Below are positions 52,138 to 59,655 of a DNA stretch of 64,000 nt, piece by piece. The position numbers were made by a program, and so were the translations under genes. How positions within the stretch are numbered: position 1 is the first letter of the stretch; each line of letters starts with the position of its first letter. The DNA is from Poriferisodalis sp965116245 (GTDB lineage Bacteria > Actinomycetota > Acidimicrobiia > Acidimicrobiales > Poriferisodalaceae): positions 2,108,001 to 2,172,000 of the forward strand of contig OZ220497.1 in the NCBI GenBank assembly GCA_965116245.1, given 5' to 3'. The notes beneath the pieces were generated by a model that saw nothing but the letters and a program-made list of their open reading frames with translations, did not search any database and was not told the origin of the DNA.

Positions 52138-53424
52138 GTGAGCGCACCCACTGGGCTGGCGCCGCGCATCAACAACGAGCGGTTGATGAGTCGGCTGCAC
52201 GAGCTGGCCCAGATCGGTGCCCTTGAAGGCACGCTGGGCAATTGCCGGTTAGCGCTCACCGACGAGGATCAAGCAGGGCGTGACCTGGTGTGTTCATGGA
52301 TGGCTGATCTGGGACTCGACATCACCGTGGACGCGCTAGGCAACGTTGTTGCCAGCACCGAGCCGGGTGGGGTTGGCGATTCGGTGATGATCGGCAGTCA
52401 CATCGACACGGTCGCTACGGGTGGACGTTACGACGGCAACCTCGGCGTGCTGGCTGGACTGGAGGTCATTGAGTCGACAATGGCCAGCGGTCAGATGCCC
52501 GCTCGGCCTCTGTCGTTGGCGTTTTTCACCGATGAGGAAGGCAGCCGGTTCGCGCCCGACATGCTCGGCAGCCTCGTCTATGTCGGCGGCATGGCCGTCG
52601 GGCAAGCCTGGGAGATCACCGATAGACAGGGCATCTGCGTAGGCGATGAACTAGATCGCATTGGCTATCGCGGCTCGGCGCCCGTGCCAGGCAGCGTGCC
52701 ATTCGCTTTTGTGGAACTACATATCGAGCAAGGCCCGGTGTTGGAGTTTCACGGGCTTCAGATCGGCGTGGTTGAAGGCGTGCAGGGCATTTCCTGGACC
52801 GAGGTCAGCTTAGTTGGCCAGTCCAATCATGCTGGCACTACGCCTATGCCTCTGCGCCGCGATGCAGGGCTAGCGGCCTGTCGCATCGCCGCTGAGGTCC
52901 GAGAGTTGGCGCGCAACATTGGAGACTCACAGGTCGGCACCGTGGGGGCGATTTCTCTGACGCCGAATCTGGTCAACGTCATCGCAGGTTCAGCGCTGAT
53001 GACCGTGGATCTCCGCAACACTAATGAGGTCATGCTCCAACATGCGGAAGCTCGCCTGGACGAGATCGTGTCTCGCAATGCCAAAGCGGAGCACCTTGAT
53101 GCCGCGACGCGGCGAACGGCACGCTTCGAGCCCGTGGAGTTTCACCCCGCCATGATCAGTCTGGTGGAACGATGCGCCTCCGAAGCGGGCTTGACCCACC
53201 GACGTATGCCTTCAGGCGCGGGCCACGACGCACAAATGCTGGCTCGCGTTTGCCCGACCGCGATGATCTTTGTGCCGAGTTGTGATGGGGTCAGTCACAA
53301 TCCGGCGGAACATACCGAACCGCAAGACATCGAAGCCGGAGCGAACCTGTTAGCTGAGGTGGTGTGGCGCATAGCCAATGGCGACCTTGACAGCGAGCTA
53401 GCTGGCGACGGAAACCCCCGATGA
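52138..53424 (+). CDS. M20-family amidohydrolase: N-carbamoyl-L-amino acid hydrolase / allantoate amidohydrolase-like
   Basis: 428 residues from GTG 52138. MIGSHIDTVATGGRYDGNLGV carries the two-metal His88, Asp90 and Asp99 (read over 84-104); FFTDEEGSRF has the catalytic Glu pair (133-134); HIEQGPVLE and PSGAGHDAQMLARVCPTAMIFVPS match the hydantoinase/carbamoylase (HyuC/AmaB/AllC) subgroup. It removes a carbamoyl or ureido group, giving CO2 and NH3. The neighbouring nitrilase at 53477 has D-carbamoylase features, so both stereo-classes may be covered. Gap to the PLP gene is 34 bases. Confidence 0.9.
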   Translation: MSAPTGLAPRINNERLMSRLHELAQIGALEGTLGNCRLALTDEDQAGRDLVCSWMADLGLDITVDALGNVVASTEPGGVGDSVMIGSHIDTVATGGRYDGNLGVLAGLEVIESTMASGQMPARPLSLAFFTDEEGSRFAPDMLGSLVYVGGMAVGQAWEITDRQGICVGDELDRIGYRGSAPVPGSVPFAFVELHIEQGPVLEFHGLQIGVVEGVQGISWTEVSLVGQSNHAGTTPMPLRRDAGLAACRIAAEVRELARNIGDSQVGTVGAISLTPNLVNVIAGSALMTVDLRNTNEVMLQHAEARLDEIVSRNAKAEHLDAATRRTARFEPVEFHPAMISLVERCASEAGLTHRRMPSGAGHDAQMLARVCPTAMIFVPSCDGVSHNPAEHTEPQDIEAGANLLAEVVWRIANGDLDSELAGDGNPR

Positions 53425-53476
53425 GGCTGTTCGTATGAGCCTGTGTTCATGAAGCCGGTCGCATGAAGCGGCTCGT

Positions 53477-54403
53477 ATGAGGCCGCTCACTGTGGGCGCA
53501 GCGCAACTTGGCCCCATTGCCCGCTACGAGACTCGCGCCAACGTTGTGAAGCGGTTGATCGCGCTGCTGCACCAAGGGGCCGAGCGGGGCTGTGAGGTGG
53601 TGGTGTTCCCCGAATTGGCGCTCACCACGTTCTTTCCCCGTTGGTACTTCCCAGACAACTCCGCCGAGCTGCTTTCGCATTTTGAAACTGAGATGCCCTC
53701 GGCTCATACCCAGCCGCTGTTTGACGAAGCCAAGCGGCTAGGTATCGGCTTTCACTTGGGGTACGCAGAGCTAACCGCAGACGGACACCAATACAACACA
53801 GCCATCTTGGTAGAGCGAGACGGCAGCATCGTCGCCAAGTACCGCAAGGTACACATACCCGGCCACGAAGAACACGAGCCTCAACGCCGGTTTCAACACC
53901 TCGAAAGGCGCTATTTCGAGGAGTCCATGGACGGTTTTAGCGTGTGGCGCGCATTTGGCGGCGTGATGGGCATCGCGTTGTGCAACGACCGGCGCTGGCC
54001 CGAGACCTACCGGGTTATGGGCCTGCAAGGCGTAGAGATGATCTTCATCGGCTACAACACGCCGCTGCACTATGCGCCCGACCCGAACCAGGACCCGCTG
54101 CAGGCGTTCCACAATCACCTTGTGATGCAAGCCGGTGCATACCAAAACGGCACTTGGGTAGTCGGCGTGGCTAAGGGCGGCACCGAAGAGGGGGTGGAAT
54201 CGCTCGCACACTCGGCGGTGATCGCGCCATCGGGACAGATCGTGGCCCAGGCGGTGACCGATGGCGATGAGCTCATCACTGCGCGGTGTGATCTGGATTG
54301 GTGCGCGCAGTACAAGGACACGCTGTTCGACTTCAGCCGCTACCGCCGACCCGAGGCTTATCAACTGATCGGCCGACAAAAGGGCGCCTTCCCGCCGCCA
54401 TGA
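53477..54403 (+). CDS. Nitrilase-superfamily N-carbamoyl-D-amino acid hydrolase-like enzyme
   Basis: 308 residues. The Glu-Lys-Cys triad is Glu46 (VVFPELALTTFFPRWYF), Lys124 (KYRKVHIPG) and Cys169 (GIALCNDRRWPETYRV). Spacing and the CNDRRWPE..YNTP and MQAGAYQNGTWVVG segments are those of Agrobacterium-type D-carbamoylase. The reaction is hydrolysis of an N-carbamoyl-D-amino acid to the amino acid, CO2 and NH3; related branches act on ureidopropionate. It is followed by the XdhD-like hydroxylase. The short gap before it holds several repeated ATGA-containing motifs. Confidence 0.9.
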   Translation: MRPLTVGAAQLGPIARYETRANVVKRLIALLHQGAERGCEVVVFPELALTTFFPRWYFPDNSAELLSHFETEMPSAHTQPLFDEAKRLGIGFHLGYAELTADGHQYNTAILVERDGSIVAKYRKVHIPGHEEHEPQRRFQHLERRYFEESMDGFSVWRAFGGVMGIALCNDRRWPETYRVMGLQGVEMIFIGYNTPLHYAPDPNQDPLQAFHNHLVMQAGAYQNGTWVVGVAKGGTEEGVESLAHSAVIAPSGQIVAQAVTDGDELITARCDLDWCAQYKDTLFDFSRYRRPEAYQLIGRQKGAFPPP

Positions 54404-54536
54404 GTTGTGCTGCCCATGACCCCGTATCTGGTTCCCTGTACCCGGCGCCCTGTATCTGGCGCTGTACAAGGCCCTACGGGCGGCGCGACAATAGCCAGCA
54501 AACCACCGGGCAACGGTGCCCAAAACGAGGTTGGCG

Positions 54537-57152
54537 ATGACAGATGATGCTTCGGGAGCTTCCGTGACGACATTCGGGCTGAACGGCTCGCCGGTCACGG
54601 TCGCTGGCGAACATGAACATCTGTTGGCGGCGCTGCGAGACGAACTGGGGATCATCTCGCCCAAGGACGGATGTGCCCCGTCGGGACAATGCGGCTGCTG
54701 CACGGTGCTGGTGGACGGCAAAGCCAGAGTCGCCTGCCAGACCAGCCTTGAGCGCGCCGCGGGAACCGAGATCACCACCATTGAGGGCTTTGACGACGCC
54801 GAGTTGGAAGCAATGGCCAGCACATTCGCGGCGCACGGTGCCCTGCAGTGCGGATTCTGTATTCCGGGCATCGTGGTGCGACTAAAGGCACTGCTTGACC
54901 GCAAAGGCTCCGCCTTGACGCGTGAGGAAGCCAGCCGACACCTGGGCGGTCACCTGTGCCGCTGCACCGGTTACACCAAGATCCTCGACGCGGCCGAGTC
55001 GCTGGCGGCTGGAGAGGTGCCTGTGGCTTTGCCCCCGAAGGGAGTTGGCAGCTCGGGCGCACGTTACGAAGCGCGTGAACTCACGCTGGGCCGCCGTCCC
55101 TACATAGACGACATGGCGTGCGTCAACATGACCCACGGCGCGCTGCGGCTAACGGACCATGCACGCGCAGACGTTCTAGCTATCGACACCACTCAGGCCG
55201 AGGCCACGCCTGGAGTGCATGGCGTATTCACCGCCGCCGACATCCCCGGCGCGCTGCGTGTGGGACTCATTCACAAGGACTGGCCAGTGATGATCCCCGT
55301 GGGCGGGCGCACGTCTTATCTCGGTGATGTGCTCGCCATTGTCGTGGCCGACACCCGAGTTGCAGCGCGGCGAGCCGCTGAGCTGATCGAGGTGTCCTAT
55401 GAGGTTCTGGCGCCGATGACCGACCCGGTGCGTGTCGTTGATAGCGACATCGACGCCGTGTGGGAGCTGGACGGCAACGTGCTGTCGCGCTCAACTTATT
55501 CCCGTGGTGATGTCGACGTGGCACTGGCGGCATCGGCGCACACCGTGACCGAGACCTTCCAGACACAACGCATAGAGCACGCCTACCTTGAACCCGAATC
55601 AACTCTCGCTGTGCCCAAGTACGCCGACAGCGAACTGGTTGGGTTGCACGTGTACACAGGCGGTCAGGGCATCTGGGACGACCGCAACGACATCGCCGCG
55701 GTTCTGGGGCTAGAGCCGTCTGCCATCACTACCGAGTTGGTTTCAAATGGGGGAGCTTTCGGCGGCAAAGAAGACATGTCCAACCAGGCTCATGCGGCTC
55801 TAGCTGCGTGGCTAACCGGACGAGCGGTGCGAATCACGCTGTCGCGTGAGGAGTCGCTGCTTTTGCACCCCAAGCGGCACCCGATCCGTTTGACCTATCA
55901 GGCTGGCTGCGATGCCCATGGCAAGCTGACCGCAGTACGTGCTCGCATGCTCGGCGACTCCGGTCCCTACGCATCGGTGGGTATGAAGGTGCTGGAACGG
56001 TCGGCGGGGCACGCCACCGGACCGTATCTGGTGCCCTGCGTTGATGTTGAGGCGGTTGCGGTGCGCACTAACAATCCGGTGTGCGGTGCGTTTCGGGGTT
56101 TCGGCGCAAACCAGGCACAGTTCGCTATGGAGGGCGTGATGGACCGGCTCGCAGACGCTGTGGGCATCAGCGGGTTCGAGATGCGTCAACGCAACGTCGT
56201 GGTGCCCGGTGGGGTGTGGGGACCGGGCCAGATCATGGACGATGGCTGTCTTGGTGCTCAGGCGTGCCTGGACGCTGTGCGTGTGCCCTATGAGGAGGCC
56301 CGCGCTGCGGGCAAGCCTGTTGGGATCGGTCTTGGACTGAAGAACTCTGGCCTCGGCAACGGCTTCAACGAAATAGCTAAGGCGGTTGTGCGCTTTTGTG
56401 ACAATGGCGTGGTGGAGGTCCGCCATTGTTGGACAGAGATGGGCCAAGGCGTGCATACCGTGGCTATGCAGGTAGCAGTGGAGGAACTGGGCGTTGATGC
56501 GGAGTCGGTGCGGGTGATCGTGGACACAACCCGCGAGCTCGGTGCTGGCCAGACCACCGGCAGCCGGGGCACGCTTATGGGTGCAGGAGCGGTGGCAGAC
56601 GCGTGCCGTGCCGCGATGGCTGACGGTTGCAGGCCGAACGTGGACTACGAGGGTGAATACCGCGTTGATTGGACCAACTCGCTGTCTGAGGGCTTAGAGC
56701 ATCCCGTCATTCACTCAACGTTCGGTTATGCGGCACAAGTTGTCATTCTCGACGCCGACTCGGGCGATATTGAGCGGGTCATCGCCGCGCACGATGTCGG
56801 CCGAGCCGTGAACCCGCTTGCTTGCGAAGGCCAGATTGAAGGCAGCGTTCACATGGGGCTGGGTTACGCGTTGAGTGAGGGCTTCCCTGCCGATGCGCAA
56901 GGGCGACCGCGCAACACCACCTTGCGCAGTCTCGGCATTATCCGACCCAAGGACATGCCTGATGTTGAGGTGATCTTGGTGGAGTCACCCCAACCCGGCT
57001 CGCCTTATGGCATTAAGGGGGTGGGCGAGATCGGACTAGTGCCGACCGCGGGAGCAGTGGCAGCCGCTTTGCGCGAGCAGGAAGGCGTATGGCACAACGA
57101 ACTGCCGATGCGCAACCGAGCCAACCGTGAACGTGCCGATGCTTGGGTTTGA
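54537..57152 (+). CDS. Single-chain molybdenum hydroxylase: 2Fe-2S domain fused to Moco large subunit (XdhD/Mop-like)
   Basis: 871 residues from ATG 54537, preceded by GAGG (54527-54530); GTG 54516 is an alternative. The N-terminus has two 2Fe-2S centres: Cys46, Cys52, Cys55 and Cys67 (DGCAPSGQCGCCTVL, VACQTS), then Cys105, Cys108, Cys141 and Cys143 (QCGFCIPG, HLCRCTGYTKI). After a hinge follows the Moco part: GGAFGGKEDMSNQ, AFRGFGANQAQFAMEG and the catalytic Glu in GIKGVGEIGLV. There is no FAD domain, as in E. coli XdhD and Desulfovibrio Mop. It would hydroxylate a purine, hydantoin or aldehyde. It is followed by ssnA-like and ygeX-like genes, as in the enteric purine cluster. Confidence 0.92.
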   Translation: MTDDASGASVTTFGLNGSPVTVAGEHEHLLAALRDELGIISPKDGCAPSGQCGCCTVLVDGKARVACQTSLERAAGTEITTIEGFDDAELEAMASTFAAHGALQCGFCIPGIVVRLKALLDRKGSALTREEASRHLGGHLCRCTGYTKILDAAESLAAGEVPVALPPKGVGSSGARYEARELTLGRRPYIDDMACVNMTHGALRLTDHARADVLAIDTTQAEATPGVHGVFTAADIPGALRVGLIHKDWPVMIPVGGRTSYLGDVLAIVVADTRVAARRAAELIEVSYEVLAPMTDPVRVVDSDIDAVWELDGNVLSRSTYSRGDVDVALAASAHTVTETFQTQRIEHAYLEPESTLAVPKYADSELVGLHVYTGGQGIWDDRNDIAAVLGLEPSAITTELVSNGGAFGGKEDMSNQAHAALAAWLTGRAVRITLSREESLLLHPKRHPIRLTYQAGCDAHGKLTAVRARMLGDSGPYASVGMKVLERSAGHATGPYLVPCVDVEAVAVRTNNPVCGAFRGFGANQAQFAMEGVMDRLADAVGISGFEMRQRNVVVPGGVWGPGQIMDDGCLGAQACLDAVRVPYEEARAAGKPVGIGLGLKNSGLGNGFNEIAKAVVRFCDNGVVEVRHCWTEMGQGVHTVAMQVAVEELGVDAESVRVIVDTTRELGAGQTTGSRGTLMGAGAVADACRAAMADGCRPNVDYEGEYRVDWTNSLSEGLEHPVIHSTFGYAAQVVILDADSGDIERVIAAHDVGRAVNPLACEGQIEGSVHMGLGYALSEGFPADAQGRPRNTTLRSLGIIRPKDMPDVEVILVESPQPGSPYGIKGVGEIGLVPTAGAVAAALREQEGVWHNELPMRNRANRERADAWV

Positions 57153-57192
57153 GCGCTTGCCGTCGTGAGCCTGTAGCTGTGGACCCGCAGTT

Positions 57193-58317
57193 GTGAATGC
57201 AGCGACGGCGATCACGCCCGGGCTTGTGTGCTCACATCACCATCTCTATTCGGCGTTGGCTAGGGGGATGCCAGCGCCGCCGCGCACTCCGAGCAGATTC
57301 GCCGAGATCTTGGAGCTGGTGTGGTGGCGATTGGACCGGGCGCTTGACCTAACGATGCTGGAGTGGTCGGCCAAGCTCGGTGCCTTGGAAGCACTGGAAG
57401 CTGGTTGCACGGCAATCGTGGACCATCATGAATCGCCGAACGCCATTGAGGGCTCGCTGGACGTCATCGCGGCGTCATGTGCGGAAGTCGGCGTCCGGGT
57501 GAGTTGTTGCTATGGGGTCACCGACCGCCACGGTCTTGATGGCGCGCGGCGCGGCCTTGTTGAGAATGAGCGATTTTTGGCTGCGGGTGGACTGGGCTAC
57601 GTCGGGGTTCACGCAGCCTTTACTTGCAGCGATGAGACTCTGGCCGCGGCCGCGGATCTCGCCTGTCGCCACGGTGTGGGTGTGCATATTCACGTGGCTG
57701 AGGGCATGATCGACGCCAACGCATCCGAGCGTCTAGCGGGCCTCGGCGATGAGCGTTGGCTGCTGGTTCACGGCGTTCATTTACAGCCAGGACACGGGCA
57801 AACGCAGCGCGGGCCAACACAGCGCGGGCCAACACAGCACGGGCAAACACAGCACGGGGGAACACAGCATGGGCTGGCTGGCACGATTGTGCATAACCCT
57901 CGCTCCAACATGAACAACGCCGTGGGCTATGGGAACCCTGTCAAGTTCGGCGACTCAAATCCAGTAGCGCTAGGTACGGACGGGATTGGTGCCGACATGC
58001 TGGAGGAGTTCCGACTGGCCTACGCACGATTACGCGAGCACGACGTGACAGCCAGCCCCGAGGTGCCTTGGGAGTGGCTTGCCAACGGCTGGCGACTCAT
58101 GCCCGAGGCCCGCCACGACACAGTGCGCTGGTCGTACCCCAACGTGGACCCGTGGCATCTCGCCTACACGCCCGGGGTGAGAGCTATTGATGTCACGATC
58201 GGCGATCAGCTCGTGCTCGCGGATGGCATTGCGCTGCGGGTTGATGCCGACGAGGTGCGGGCCAAAGCTGCCGAGCAGGCCCAACGACTCTTCTTAGCGC
58301 TTGAAGACATCGATTGA
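57193..58317 (+). CDS. SsnA-like amidohydrolase, N-terminally short, with pentapeptide-repeat insertion
   Basis: 374 residues from GTG 57193. PGLVCSHHHLYSALARG gives the first metal His pair; LVWWRLDRALDLTMLEWSAK, TAIVDHHESPNAIEGSLDVI, HIHVAEG, HGVHL, VHNPRSNMNNAVG and ALGTDGIGADM align with E. coli SsnA. The ~55-60 residues before PGLVCSHHH, which build the usual beta-sandwich domain, are missing; an in-frame stop at 57166 prevents a longer frame. A 25-residue insert (201-225) of five His/Arg-Gly-x-Thr-Gln units interrupts a barrel loop. Expected chemistry is deamination or hydrolysis of a purine or related ring. It lies 40 bases after the XdhD-like gene. Confidence 0.85.
   Translation: MNAATAITPGLVCSHHHLYSALARGMPAPPRTPSRFAEILELVWWRLDRALDLTMLEWSAKLGALEALEAGCTAIVDHHESPNAIEGSLDVIAASCAEVGVRVSCCYGVTDRHGLDGARRGLVENERFLAAGGLGYVGVHAAFTCSDETLAAAADLACRHGVGVHIHVAEGMIDANASERLAGLGDERWLLVHGVHLQPGHGQTQRGPTQRGPTQHGQTQHGGTQHGLAGTIVHNPRSNMNNAVGYGNPVKFGDSNPVALGTDGIGADMLEEFRLAYARLREHDVTASPEVPWEWLANGWRLMPEARHDTVRWSYPNVDPWHLAYTPGVRAIDVTIGDQLVLADGIALRVDADEVRAKAAEQAQRLFLALEDID
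57793..57867 (+). repeat. 15-base minisatellite (5 units) inside the SsnA-like gene
   Basis: Five 15-base units of type CACGGGCAAACACAG, in frame, encode HGQTQ, RGPTQ, RGPTQ, HGQTQ, HGGTQ. The unit length is a multiple of three, so copy-number change keeps the frame. Confidence 0.9.
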
Positions 58318-58382
58318 GATCGTTGACTGAGACGACACTCAAGCCGATACGACACTCAAACGGTAGGACGGAGAGAGCGAAG

Positions 58383-59546
58383 ATGGCGGCGTTGGTGACT
58401 TGCAATCAACTGTGCGACGGGCGTGACTGGCCCGCCGCGCCCGCCGAGGTGCGGACATTTCACGGTCGACTGCCGGCCTATGCGCCGACGTTGCTCGTTG
58501 ACGCACCCCGACTGGCAGACAGCCTTGGTGTTGGGCGGGTGTTGGTAAAGACCGAGACGCAGCGAATGGGCTTGCCATCGTTCAAGATTCTCGGCGCGTC
58601 GTGGGCGACTTATCGCGCGGTCTGCGCGCACCTCGGCGGTGAGCCGCCTGCGTGGGCCAACATCTACGACTTAGCAGCCAGTTTGAGGCATTTGCGTCCG
58701 ATGACGCTTGCGGCCGCCACAGACGGCAACCACGGCCGAGCAGTTGCGTTCATGGCACGGTTGCTGGGATTTGAGGCACACATTCTGGTGCCTGCGGGCA
58801 CTTCGCAGGCTCGGATGGAAGCAATCCGGGGGGAGAGTGCCGCTGTAACGGTGGTGGACGGCACCTACGACGATGCCATAGAACGCAGCGCCGAAATGGC
58901 AGGCGAGCACTGCCTTGTGGTGTCAGACACATCGTGGCCCGGCTACGAGACCATCCCTGCCGATGTCGCAGCGGGCTACGCGACGATCTTCGCTGAGGTG
59001 GACGATGCACTAGCCCGAGAGGGCCTCGGGCCGCTGGACATGGTGACGGTACCGGTAGGTGTAGGGGCGTTGATGGCGGCTGCTGTCACCCACTACCGCA
59101 GCGGGCCGCATCGACCGTTGCTGGTCTCGGTGGAGCCAGATGACGCCAACTGCGTGCAAGCCTCAACCATCGCTGGCGAGATCACCGCGACTCCCGGGCC
59201 GCATCGCTCGATAATGGTGGGTTTGAACTGCGGAATGCCCTCGCCGTTGGCTTGGCCGCTCCTGGCTAGTGGCGTGGATTGGTGTGTGTCGGTGGACAGC
59301 GACGCGGCCAGCAGGGCAATGACCGATTTAGCGGACTCGCAGGTTGTGGCGGGAGAAACTGGCGCCGCCTCGCTCGCTGGGCTGCGGGCGCTGCTTCAGG
59401 ATTCTCATGGTGCAGCAGCGCTCGGCGATCCGGCGGAGGCGACTGTGTTGGTGTTAGTCACCGAAGGCGCCACCGATCCCCAAAACTACGAACGCATCGT
59501 CGGCCAGCCAGCCTCCGCGTTGGCCCCGGTTCTCACTGCTGCCTGA
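58383..59546 (+). CDS. Diaminopropionate ammonia-lyase-like PLP enzyme (YgeX family)
   Basis: 387 residues from ATG 58383, preceded by GGAGAG; the frame extends to 58314. MGLPSFKILGASWATYRA holds the PLP Lys; ATDGNHGRAVAFMARLLG is the phosphate loop; MVTVPVGVGALMAAAVTHY is the Gly-rich cofactor cup and GETGAASLAGLRALL lies near the end. This order matches 2,3-diaminopropionate ammonia-lyase, which splits diaminopropionate into pyruvate and ammonia. In enteric bacteria the enzyme (YgeX) is part of an anaerobic purine/urate route with SsnA and XdhD, both of which have homologues immediately upstream here. Confidence 0.92.
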   Translation: MAALVTCNQLCDGRDWPAAPAEVRTFHGRLPAYAPTLLVDAPRLADSLGVGRVLVKTETQRMGLPSFKILGASWATYRAVCAHLGGEPPAWANIYDLAASLRHLRPMTLAAATDGNHGRAVAFMARLLGFEAHILVPAGTSQARMEAIRGESAAVTVVDGTYDDAIERSAEMAGEHCLVVSDTSWPGYETIPADVAAGYATIFAEVDDALAREGLGPLDMVTVPVGVGALMAAAVTHYRSGPHRPLLVSVEPDDANCVQASTIAGEITATPGPHRSIMVGLNCGMPSPLAWPLLASGVDWCVSVDSDAASRAMTDLADSQVVAGETGAASLAGLRALLQDSHGAAALGDPAEATVLVLVTEGATDPQNYERIVGQPASALAPVLTAA

Positions 59547-59655
59547 GAATTGCTGCTCATCCAACAAAGTAACTTTGGCTTAGTCAGTCCTGTTCAGTGA
59601 TCTGGCGGTAGTGATTCAACCTGATATCTGTGTTGGCCGTTTAGCCGATTGCCGC

